In this document: positions 57,383 to 64,000 of the stretch, piece by piece | Layout: every line of letters starts with the position of its first letter | Numbering within the stretch: position 1 is the stretch's first letter | Assembly: GCF_030685535.1 (NCBI RefSeq) | Contig: NZ_CP131601.1 | Coordinates: 992,001 to 1,056,000, forward strand | Length of the DNA stretch: 64,000 nucleotides | Reading direction: 5' to 3' | Origin: Photobacterium leiognathi | GTDB taxonomy: Bacteria > Pseudomonadota > Gammaproteobacteria > Enterobacterales > Vibrionaceae | Program-made: the position numbers and the translations under genes | The notes under the pieces: model-generated | What the model was told of the DNA's origin: nothing | The model's database searches: none | Seen by the model: the letters and a program-made list of their open reading frames with translations, nothing else

Positions 57383-58684
57383 TTATCCCTCACGATTTGC
57401 CATTAATTTTTCAACGCGGATTGTTACGGCACGTTTGTGGGCATCAAGACCTTCGGCATCGGCAATCGTTGTTACGGTGTTCGCTAAACCTAGCAGACCA
57501 TCTGCAGACAGCTCTTGTACTGTCATGCGTTTAGAGAAATCTGCTAAGCCTAAGCTTGAATAGGTGCGTGTATAGCCATAAGTCGGTAATACGTGGTTAG
57601 TACCAGAGGCATAATCACCAACAGATTCTGGTGACCAGTTACCTAAGAAAATAGAGCCTGCATTGTCCAGTAATGGCACTAAATCACGTGGCGTACGGGT
57701 TTGAACAATTAAGTGCTCAGGCCCATAGTTATTTGAAATCGCAATACACTGCGGTAATGTTTCTGCCACAATTAACAGGCTTGAACCTAATGCTTCTTTT
57801 GCAATATCAGCTCGTGATAATTCAGCGAGTTGACGTTGAATTGCATCTGCTGTTTTATCGGCAATGACTGGATCTGGTGTAACCAAAATAACTTGAGAAT
57901 CAGGGCCATGCTCAGCCTGACTCAGAAGATCTGCGGCAATGAAATCAGGATCAGCATTGCTATCTGCAATAACTAAGACTTCTGATGGGCCTGCTGGCAT
58001 ATCAATCGCAGCACCGCGAAAATCATTACTCACTTGGCGTTTAGCTTCGGTGACAAAGGCATTGCCAGGGCCAAAGATCTTATCCACTTTGGCAACGGTT
58101 TCGCTGCCGTAGGCCATCGCTGCAACAGCTTGCGAGCCACCGACGTTGTACACTTCATCAATGCCACATAATTTGGCTACGTATAAGATTTCATCTGCGA
58201 TCGGTGGTGGAGAGCACAACACGACTTTTTGACAGCCTGCAATTTTAGCTGGCACACCTAACATCAATACGGTTGATGGAAGGGGAGCACTACCGCCGGG
58301 AATGTATAAGCCGACAGAGTTAACCGGACGGGTCATTTGCTCACAAATAATCCCCGGTTGGGTTTCAACCCGCAGTGTTTGTTGTTTCTGTGCTTTATGA
58401 AACGTACTGATATTGTCGAATGCCTGCTGCAGTGCCACTTTCATTTGGTCGCTGATTCGTGAGCATGCTGCGTCTATCTCATCATTACTCACTTTTAAAG
58501 ACGCAGGACGAATACCATCAAACTTTTCTGTAAGCTCTAGTAACGCTTCATCACCACGACGACGAACATCATCAATAACACCAGTTACAATCGCACTGAT
58601 ATTGGCGCCATTATTAACGGCTGGTCGAGCAAGTAGCTTTTCTCGCTGACTCTCACTTAGAGATTGCCATACAACTGTTTTCAT
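57383..58684 (-). CDS. hisD: Histidinol dehydrogenase
   Basis: 433 residues, zinc enzyme making histidine from histidinol in two NAD-dependent oxidations. NAD/substrate motifs: [36 protein letters not shown] and [15 protein letters not shown]. Catalytic His residues are in [10 protein letters not shown] and SGTNHVLPT. It follows hisG by 3 bases. Confidence 0.98.
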   Translation of the reverse strand: MKTVVWQSLSESQREKLLARPAVNNGANISAIVTGVIDDVRRRGDEALLELTEKFDGIRPASLKVSNDEIDAACSRISDQMKVALQQAFDNISTFHKAQKQQTLRVETQPGIICEQMTRPVNSVGLYIPGGSAPLPSTVLMLGVPAKIAGCQKVVLCSPPPIADEILYVAKLCGIDEVYNVGGSQAVAAMAYGSETVAKVDKIFGPGNAFVTEAKRQVSNDFRGAAIDMPAGPSEVLVIADSNADPDFIAADLLSQAEHGPDSQVILVTPDPVIADKTADAIQRQLAELSRADIAKEALGSSLLIVAETLPQCIAISNNYGPEHLIVQTRTPRDLVPLLDNAGSIFLGNWSPESVGDYASGTNHVLPTYGYTRTYSSLGLADFSKRMTVQELSADGLLGLANTVTTIADAEGLDAHKRAVTIRVEKLMANREG

Positions 58685-58687
58685 CGA

Positions 58688-59590
58688 TTACTCCATCATC
58701 TTCTCGATTGGCAATACTAGAATAGAGCTTGCGCCTAATTCTTTTAGCTGTTCCATTGTTTCCCAAAATAGATTTTCAGAACTCACTAAATGGATAGCAA
58801 CACGAGATTTGTCTTCAGCAAGAGGAAGTACCGTTGGATCTTCAGCGCCCGGTAGTAGTAATTTGATTTGCTCAAGGCGATCCGTTGGTGCATGTAGCAT
58901 GATGTATTTTGATTCTTTTGCTTGAATCACACCTTGCATACGAGTTAATAGACGTTCGATAAGTGCTTGTTTTTCATCATCTAAGGTTTCTGTTGATTGG
59001 ATCAGAACGGCTTTTGAACGCAGGATAACTTCCGCTTCCTTAAGGCCATTCGCTTCAAGTGTTGCGCCTGTTGAAACCAAATCACAGATTGCATCAGCAA
59101 GCCCTGCACGAGGAGCAACTTCCACTGAACCGTTTAGCATACATGTGCTGAATTTCACGCCAAGATCATCCATGTAGCGTTTAACTAGCTGAGGGTAAGT
59201 CGTTGCAATGCGTTTGCCGTTAAGATCTTGGGGACCGTTGTATTCGGCATCTTTATCAATGGCAATAGAAAGGCGGCAACCACCGAAATCAAGGCGACGT
59301 AGTTTCTTATAATCTGATGGTTCACCACGCGCCTGACGCTCAAGGCTAACTTCTTCTAATTCGTTTTCGCCAATCACACCTAAATCAACCACACCATCCA
59401 TGATCAGACCTGGAATGTCATCATCACGAACGAGTAGTAAATCGATAGGCATATTTTCAGCGTGGACAACTAGACGCTCACCAACCATATTGAATTTCAC
59501 ACCACAGCGTTTAAGCAGTGTTTGACATTCTTTGCTTAGACGGCCTTTTTTCTGAATCGCAATGCGTAGTCGTTGTGTTTGCATAGTCAT
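58688..59590 (-). CDS. hisG: ATP phosphoribosyltransferase, long form
   Basis: 300 residues, the long (HisZ-independent) form. The N-terminal [19 protein letters not shown] and [12 protein letters not shown] are typical. The PRPP loop is [18 protein letters not shown]. The C-terminal regulatory ACT-like domain, which binds feedback inhibitor histidine, ends [20 protein letters not shown]. First committed step. First structural gene after the attenuator. Confidence 0.98.
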   Translation of the reverse strand: MTMQTQRLRIAIQKKGRLSKECQTLLKRCGVKFNMVGERLVVHAENMPIDLLLVRDDDIPGLIMDGVVDLGVIGENELEEVSLERQARGEPSDYKKLRRLDFGGCRLSIAIDKDAEYNGPQDLNGKRIATTYPQLVKRYMDDLGVKFSTCMLNGSVEVAPRAGLADAICDLVSTGATLEANGLKEAEVILRSKAVLIQSTETLDDEKQALIERLLTRMQGVIQAKESKYIMLHAPTDRLEQIKLLLPGAEDPTVLPLAEDKSRVAIHLVSSENLFWETMEQLKELGASSILVLPIEKMME

Positions 59591-59626
59591 TTCCCTGTCC
59601 TAATTCACTTAATTCAAAATCTGGTA

Positions 59627-59663
59627 TTAAAAAACCCTCGGAAGTCTATTTCTTCCGAGGGTC
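59627..59663 (-). promoter_or_regulatory. his operon attenuator terminator
   Basis: On the minus strand, a perfect 11-bp stem ACCCTCGGAAG/CTTCCGAGGGT with a 7-nt loop is followed by a T-run, 37 bases before hisG. Upstream, CTGGAAG...CTTCCAG (59689-59712) forms a second hairpin. The shared GGAAG/CTTCC segments allow alternative pairing, as an attenuator requires. Confidence 0.9.
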
Positions 59664-59736
59664 TGAATTTGATTATTCCTTGTGACCACTGGAAGAATAT
59701 GTTGTCTTCCAGGGTGAGGCGTATCCTCCCGAAAGA

Positions 59737-59784
59737 CTAGTCAGGATGGTGATGGATATGATTGTTAGCCATTTGGATACGCAT
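59737..59784 (-). CDS. hisL: his operon leader peptide
   Basis: A 15-codon ORF, MRIQMANNHIHHHPD, with four His codons among five consecutive positions (CAT ATC CAT CAC CAT). It ends 74 bases before the attenuator hairpin. AGAGAGATTT lies upstream of the ATG. When His-tRNA is scarce, ribosome stalling here would favour the antiterminator. E. coli HisL has seven consecutive His codons, so this one has fewer. Confidence 0.9.
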   Translation of the reverse strand: MRIQMANNHIHHHPD

Positions 59785-60060
59785 AATTAAATCTCTCTAA
59801 CGCTTGATAGTGTTATTTTCTTGTTATCCACACTAACTAAGTGTGTTAGATATTGCAACACTATTTTTAACGTTTTAGTGGATTTATTTTTCTTTCCAAA
59901 AAAGCTTACGGTGACGTCACAATTGTCAGGTTTTATTTTATAAGATGTTGAGTTTTAAATATTTAAATAGATTTGTATTGAAGATGTTGTCGAGGTGTAA
60001 GGTATGTCTTTTCACTATGTTTTTTAGAAAAATAGACATTTTTCGAAACAATAGGCAATA
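59785..60060. other. his promoter region
   Basis: AT-rich spacer between the his leader and ychJ. It holds a dyad CACACT-AACTA-AGTGTG at 59829-59845, which lies where the his promoter should be. TTGCAA on the minus strand near 59856 could be a -35 element, but the promoter cannot be fixed. Nothing else recognised. Confidence 0.4.
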
Positions 60061-60087
60061 AAAAACCGATCTAAAGATCGGTTTTTT
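60061..60087 (-). terminator. Terminator after ychJ
   Basis: Stem AAAAACCGATC/GATCGGTTTTT with loop TAAA and flanking A- and T-runs, 41 bases past the ychJ stop. It also insulates the his promoter region from upstream read-through. Confidence 0.85.
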
Positions 60088-60127
60088 GTTAGTTAGCTGT
60101 TAATGGTGATTTTGGCGTAAGTGCTAA

Positions 60128-60652
60128 TTAGCCACAACACTTTTTAAATTTTTTACCGCTACCACATGGGCAAGGATCATTACGACCGACGGTTTTCTCA
60201 CTTTTAACAGGAGAAGGTGGGGCTGCTTGCTCTACTGGTGGCGGCTCTGGGTATTCACCATCAATGTAAAACCAACATGATTGCCCATTGATTTCTTCTT
60301 TTAAAAAGCGAGAGCGCTCTTGAAGAATATATTCACTGCCTGCTTCTTTGTACATGGCTTTAAATTCAACAAAACCTTCGCCACTTTCAGCAATGTCACT
60401 GTTAAGAACATCTAGCCCTAACCATTTTAAATTCACTGATTCTGCAATTGCATCACGGTGTTGTTCTGCTTCACAGCTAGGATGGTAAGTTTGAACAACG
60501 AAATCAACTAATCCCAGTACATGGGCACTATAACGTGCACGCATTAATTGTTCTGGATGTAATGCTTTAGCATGATCAAGGTGAATTGGTTTACAGCACT
60601 CAATCAGCGGTTTGTTACTACCACAAGGACACTGTGACGTATGTTTAGACAT
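60128..60652 (-). CDS. ychJ: YchJ family SEC-C motif protein
   Basis: 174 residues. N-terminal metal-type motif [16 protein letters not shown] and C-terminal SEC-C motif [19 protein letters not shown] flank an NTF2-like middle part ([20 protein letters not shown]). The SEC-C motif binds zinc, as at the SecA C-terminus. Function is unknown. A proline-rich linker (about 128-150) precedes the SEC-C motif. It follows the EAL-HDOD gene by 2 bases and is probably co-transcribed with it. Confidence 0.92.
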   Translation of the reverse strand: MSKHTSQCPCGSNKPLIECCKPIHLDHAKALHPEQLMRARYSAHVLGLVDFVVQTYHPSCEAEQHRDAIAESVNLKWLGLDVLNSDIAESGEGFVEFKAMYKEAGSEYILQERSRFLKEEINGQSCWFYIDGEYPEPPPVEQAAPPSPVKSEKTVGRNDPCPCGSGKKFKKCCG

Positions 60653-60654
60653 GT

Positions 60655-61881
60655 TTAATTTGCTAGCGTTTGCTCATATTCAGCCGACCATTTTACTGAC
60701 TCTAAATAGTAATCTGCAATGCTAGATTCATTGATCTTTAATGCGTCACTGTATTTCTTCACTAAAGGCCAGTTAGCCTGATCGTAAGCATCAGTAAGAT
60801 TTAAAATTGCGCCAAGCGGTCCTACGCGTTTAGTTAAGGCGAGTTTTACTTGCTCGCTTAACGGAAGATGTTTCAATAATTCATCTAATGGCTGGTCTAA
60901 CAATGAATCTAATAAAGAGAATAGGCCAGTTAAAAATGCCTGATTGCCGTTATCTTTAGGGACTCGGGTGCGATAAAGTTGTTCACAAAAGTGTGCCCGT
61001 TGTAACGATAAGTTATACAGTGATGGTGGCTTATTCTCTACCGCATGAGAGGTTGCAACAAAGGTAATAAAGCGTCTTAGCTTTTCTTCACCCAAGAAGA
61101 TCAGCGCCTGTTTAAATGAAGTAACGGGCTTTGATCGCGTTGATGTCATGGCATTAACGTGACGCAACAACTTATAAGATAAGGTGACATCTGTTGCGAT
61201 GATTTCTTCCACTTTGTCGTAATCGACCTCTGCCACGCAAATCTCTTTAAATAAACGTAAGGTGGTAATAGAAGAAGGTTTTAAAGATTTACGTTGAATT
61301 AATTCAGGTTTGCTAAAAAAGAAGCCTTGGAATAGATCAAAACCTGCATCATAAGCTTGTTGATACTCTTCCTGAGTTTCGACTTTTTCAGCTAAGAATC
61401 GAAGTTTGGTTTTTTCTTTATAGAACTTAATAAAGCGAGCGGCTTTCTCTATAGAAATAATGCGGATATCAAATTTGATGATATGAATGTAAGGCATAAA
61501 CCGATTCCAAGCCTCACTTGGAATAAAGTCATCTAATGCTAAGGTATAACCTTTTTGATGCAGTTGTTTTATCGCTTCAAATAGTTCATCTGTAGGAGAG
61601 CAACTTTCCAGAATTTCGATGATAAAGCTTTGTTTTGGGAAAAGAAATGGTGTTCCTGATACAAGTGAATTGTATGGGAAATTTACAAAGGCACGTTTAC
61701 CTGATGTTAATTGTACCTCACCAGCCGTACTGAAAAAGTTATCGTTAAGAAGACGGTTGGTCGCTTGCTCATCACCAATATTAGGAAAGCAGTTATCCGG
61801 ACCATCTCTGAACAATAGCTCATAACCGATAGTATGCTTATTACGATTTAAAATAGGTTGTCGAGCAATATATGAAAACAT
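60655..61881 (-). CDS. EAL-like and HDOD domain signalling protein
   Basis: 408 residues. An N-terminal EAL-like domain (about 1-195) is followed by an HDOD domain (about 200-395, with [20 protein letters not shown] and [10 protein letters not shown]). The EAL hallmark is altered to GYELLFRDG. The catalytic DDFGTG-type loop is ALDDFIPSE, and the late Glu/Lys positions read [10 protein letters not shown]. Several metal and catalytic residues thus look degenerate. It probably acts as a c-di-GMP-related signalling or scaffold protein and not an active phosphodiesterase. No input domain or membrane segment. Confidence 0.88.
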   Translation of the reverse strand: MFSYIARQPILNRNKHTIGYELLFRDGPDNCFPNIGDEQATNRLLNDNFFSTAGEVQLTSGKRAFVNFPYNSLVSGTPFLFPKQSFIIEILESCSPTDELFEAIKQLHQKGYTLALDDFIPSEAWNRFMPYIHIIKFDIRIISIEKAARFIKFYKEKTKLRFLAEKVETQEEYQQAYDAGFDLFQGFFFSKPELIQRKSLKPSSITTLRLFKEICVAEVDYDKVEEIIATDVTLSYKLLRHVNAMTSTRSKPVTSFKQALIFLGEEKLRRFITFVATSHAVENKPPSLYNLSLQRAHFCEQLYRTRVPKDNGNQAFLTGLFSLLDSLLDQPLDELLKHLPLSEQVKLALTKRVGPLGAILNLTDAYDQANWPLVKKYSDALKINESSIADYYLESVKWSAEYEQTLAN

Positions 61882-62215
61882 GTAATTCTACAGAAAAAGT
61901 TAAAAATTATTTATTTTTAATATTGTTATTATCGAGAAAATCATATCAAAAATTGTTAATTAGCAAAGTGATGGTTTTAACAATATTTAAATAAAATGCG
62001 TGCTACAAAAAAAGCCTCATTTAAATGTATGTTTTATGCTCAATCGGAGCTAAAAAGCCTAAGAATTTTTATTGTGAGTATTTGTTGAGCGAATAAAAAT
62101 GGTCAGGGGTACGTTTTAGCGTCATAATGGCGACCACTATCGGATGCTTGTCATTTATTCTTGAGTTATCTGATTTACCCTTTGAATATACTGTTAAATC
62201 CTATTTGTGCAACTT
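61882..62215. other. Divergent EAL-HDOD / TauE intergenic region
   Basis: 334 bases, AT-rich. The left part has the promoter side of the EAL-HDOD gene. AAAAAAAGCCTCATT near 62007 is not paired with a downstream arm, so no terminator is evident. No RNA gene recognised. Confidence 0.35.
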
Positions 62216-63118
62216 ATGTCTATATTTACCTTGATACAAGCGGGATTGCTTGTTGGTGGTAGTGTTTTTATTGTGATGCTGATTAGAGCATGGCGAAGAA
62301 ACCGGAAGCAGGAAGCAGATACACGTATTATTCCCGTCGCCTTGATTGGTGGTTTTGCAAACTTCTGTGACACCCTTGGTGTTGGAAGTTTCGCTATTAT
62401 GACAGCAGGTTATAAACAATTTAAGCTTATTGACGATCAGGTACTGCCTGGTACGTTAAATTGCCAAGCCGTTTTAGCGACGGTCGTACAGGCTCTCATA
62501 TTTCTTACTGCTGTTAATGTCGACTCTGTTACTTTACTTAGTTTGGTTGTTTCAGCCTGTTTAGGTGCGACGGTCGGTGCGCGATTAGTATCGAACTGGG
62601 ATCGCCAGCTTATTCGTATTGTAATGAGTGGTGCCTTGCTAGTGGTGGCAGGCTTAATGCTAGCGGGTCAGTTAAAGCTATTCCCGCTTGGCGGAACCAG
62701 TTTAGGCTTAACAGGATGGAAGTTGGCAGTCGGTATTGCAGGTAACTTCTTATTTGGCGCATTAATGACGGTAGGTATTGGTTTATACGCACCATGTATG
62801 ACGATGATCTACATGTTGGGTATGAATCCGTTAGCGGCATTCCCTGTGATGATGTGCTCATGTGGCTTCTTAGGTTTCTTCTCGGCAGGTGGTTTCCTTC
62901 GCCGTAATAAGATCAATAGCCGAGCTTCTGTTGCTGTAGCAATTACAGGTCCTATTGGGGTGGTGATTGCTGCATATCTAGTGAAATCACTGGATATGAA
63001 GGTATTAGCATGGCTAGTGTGTGGCGTGGTGCTTTACACCTCAATTACTATGTATCGTTCTTGGGCTACTGATAGAAAGCAGCTGAAGAAAATGAATGTC
63101 GAACATAAGACAGCATAA
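62216..63118 (+). CDS. TauE/SafE family membrane permease
   Basis: 300 residues from the ATG at 62216; a GTG three codons upstream (62207) is possible. About eight membrane helices. Two half-repeats are recognisable: GGFANFCDTLGVGSFAIMTA (N-half) and GLYAPCMTMIYMLGMNPLAAF (C-half). The family exports sulfite, sulfoacetate or other organosulfur anions in some members; the substrate here is unknown. It is not near sulfur genes. Confidence 0.85.
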   Translation: MSIFTLIQAGLLVGGSVFIVMLIRAWRRNRKQEADTRIIPVALIGGFANFCDTLGVGSFAIMTAGYKQFKLIDDQVLPGTLNCQAVLATVVQALIFLTAVNVDSVTLLSLVVSACLGATVGARLVSNWDRQLIRIVMSGALLVVAGLMLAGQLKLFPLGGTSLGLTGWKLAVGIAGNFLFGALMTVGIGLYAPCMTMIYMLGMNPLAAFPVMMCSCGFLGFFSAGGFLRRNKINSRASVAVAITGPIGVVIAAYLVKSLDMKVLAWLVCGVVLYTSITMYRSWATDRKQLKKMNVEHKTA

Positions 63119-63121
63119 AAG

Positions 63122-63150
63122 AAAAGGTACGCTCGATGCGTACCTTTTTT
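63122..63150. terminator. Bidirectional terminator (TauE gene / lpxH)
   Basis: Stem AAAAGGTACGC/GCGTACCTTTT with loop TCGAT. It overlaps the lpxH stop region by two bases and serves both convergent genes. Confidence 0.85.
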
Positions 63151-63889
63151 ATTGGGACTGACTTTGCTCAAAAGCGCGTGTTTCTAGTTGATAACCATCA
63201 GGGGTTACCACAAGTACAGAGCCATGTTCGTACCAATCACCCAGCACAATACGTGTCGCTGGTTTATCATCAACGGTGAGTGAGTGAATATCAGGTCGGT
63301 GAGTATGACCATGGATCATTTGATCAACATGGAACTCTTCCATTACACGGACGACTTCACTAGCTGTCACATCCATGATGGATTGGCTTTTCATCTGATT
63401 ATTTTTGCTACTGTTGTTTCTAAATTTCTCACCAATTTGGATACGTTTAGAAAGTGGGATACGGAAAAATAACCATTGAATAAACTTGTTGTGCACTTTC
63501 TTGCGATAACGTTGATACGCTTCATCTTCAATACACAGCGTATCACCGTGTAAGATCAGCGTTGGTTTATCATAAAGATCAACCACCGAGTGCTCAGGTA
63601 ATAGTTGAACCCCTGTTTGCTGACTAAAACGTTTGCCGATCAGAAAATCACGATTACCGTGAACAAAGTAGCAGGGGATGCCCGAATCTGTCAGTGTTTT
63701 AAAAGCCTGTTTGATTTGCTGTAAGAAAGGCGACTCTTCATCATCACCGATCCACATTTCAAACAGATCGCCAAGCACATATAAAGCATCGATATTAGTG
63801 GTGTCTTCTGCCATAAAACGCAGAAAACAATCCGTCATATCAGGGCGGCTAGCACTTAAGTGCAGATCTGAAATAAATAGTGTTGTCAT
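63149..63889 (-). CDS. lpxH: UDP-2,3-diacylglucosamine diphosphatase
   Basis: 246 residues, calcineurin-like phosphoesterase of lipid A synthesis at the inner membrane face. Metal-binding motifs are FISDLHLSASRP (D-x-H), LGDLFEMWIGDD (GD), VHGNRDFLIGKRF (GNRD), LHGDTLC and IHGHTHRPD (GHTH). Splits UDP-2,3-diacylglucosamine to lipid X and UMP. It follows ppiB, the same pair as in E. coli. Confidence 0.97.
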   Translation of the reverse strand: MTTLFISDLHLSASRPDMTDCFLRFMAEDTTNIDALYVLGDLFEMWIGDDEESPFLQQIKQAFKTLTDSGIPCYFVHGNRDFLIGKRFSQQTGVQLLPEHSVVDLYDKPTLILHGDTLCIEDEAYQRYRKKVHNKFIQWLFFRIPLSKRIQIGEKFRNNSSKNNQMKSQSIMDVTASEVVRVMEEFHVDQMIHGHTHRPDIHSLTVDDKPATRIVLGDWYEHGSVLVVTPDGYQLETRAFEQSQSQ

Positions 63890-63892
63890 ATG

Positions 63893-63919
63893 AAAAAAGG
63901 GTAGCAGATAGCTACCCTT
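63893..63919 (-). terminator. Terminator after ppiB
   Basis: Stem AAGGGTAGC/GCTACCCTT with loop AGATA; the A-run at 63893-63898 gives a T-run on the minus strand. It lies between the ppiB stop and the lpxH start, so it may attenuate ppiB-lpxH read-through. Confidence 0.75.
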
Positions 63920-63935
63920 GATAAATTAAGAAGAC

Positions 63936-64000
63936 TTATTCTTCGATTGTTACGCTTTCGATAACAACCTCTTCAACTGGCACATCAGAGTGGTAACCGT
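63936..64000 (-). CDS. ppiB: Peptidyl-prolyl cis-trans isomerase B, 3' end (partial)
   Basis: Only the last 21 codons are in the window, reading GYHSDVPVEEVVIESVTIEE to the stop at 63936-63938. E. coli PpiB ends with a very similar sequence (HQDVPKEDVIIESVTVSE) and is also followed by lpxH. A cytoplasmic cyclophilin. The call rests on this short tail and synteny. Confidence 0.8.
   Translation of the reverse strand, partial: GYHSDVPVEEVVIESVTIEE

Overview
This window comes from the chromosome of a gamma-proteobacterium of the Vibrionaceae, most likely a Photobacterium. The gene neighbourhoods fit this: fldA-DUF2788-ybfF//seqA-pgm, gltA//sdhCDAB-sucABCD, a Zur-type znu locus beside mepM, feoABC, rnd//minEDC-ycgL, a lysine-riboswitch NhaC-type transporter, and a complete hisGDCBHAFI operon behind a His-codon leader. 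The DNA looks moderately AT-rich. Almost every gene has a close enterobacterial or vibrio counterpart, so this is core chromosome. The genus is an inference from gene order and protein resemblance; no search was run.

Layout: 0-8.5 kb holds flavodoxin, SeqA, phosphoglucomutase, DUF1853, a small membrane protein, a 268-bp MITE-like element, a NIF3/YbgI protein and citrate synthase. 8.9-18.5 kb is the TCA block: succinate dehydrogenase, the E1 and E2 parts of 2-oxoglutarate dehydrogenase, and succinyl-CoA synthetase. 18.6-24.9 kb has a Tat-exported PhoX-like protein and the zinc importer znuB-znuC//znuA (two palindromes between them), followed by the endopeptidase mepM. 25.1-27.9 kb is feoABC. 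27.9-32.2 kb holds two IS50-like insertion sequences around a HIT-protein gene and a DUF924 gene. 32.2-50.8 kb carries argS, yecM, purU, a DinG-family helicase, tsaB, an Slp lipoprotein, a hydrolase, fadD, rnd, minCDE, ycgL, a lytic transglycosylase, hns, a lysine riboswitch with its transporter, and tdk. A third, decayed IS copy lies at 50.9-52.4 kb. Then come the his operon (52.4-59.8 kb), ychJ, an EAL-HDOD protein, a TauE/SafE permease, lpxH and the 3' end of ppiB.

The most striking signal is the insertion pattern of the IS. The three copies share Tn5/IS50-type ends and a Tn5-like transposase. Each sits exactly in the loop of a bidirectional Rho-independent terminator between two convergent genes (feoC/HIT, DUF924/argS, tdk/hisIE). 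In every case the target duplication equals the hairpin loop plus 3 bp of stem on each side. It is 10 bp for the two 4-nt loops and 11 bp for the 5-nt loop, so its length follows the loop. This suggests an IS that recognises terminator hairpins or cruciforms by structure. The element also carries its own terminator at its transposase-proximal end, which could replace the terminator it destroys for the gene facing that end. Copy 1 is intact, copy 2 has a single-base frameshift and copy 3 has several lesions.

Regulatory elements read directly from sequence are paired Zur-like palindromes, a Fur-like site before feoA, the lysine riboswitch, the his attenuator with leader peptide, and many bidirectional terminators. 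No tRNA, rRNA or CRISPR array was seen.
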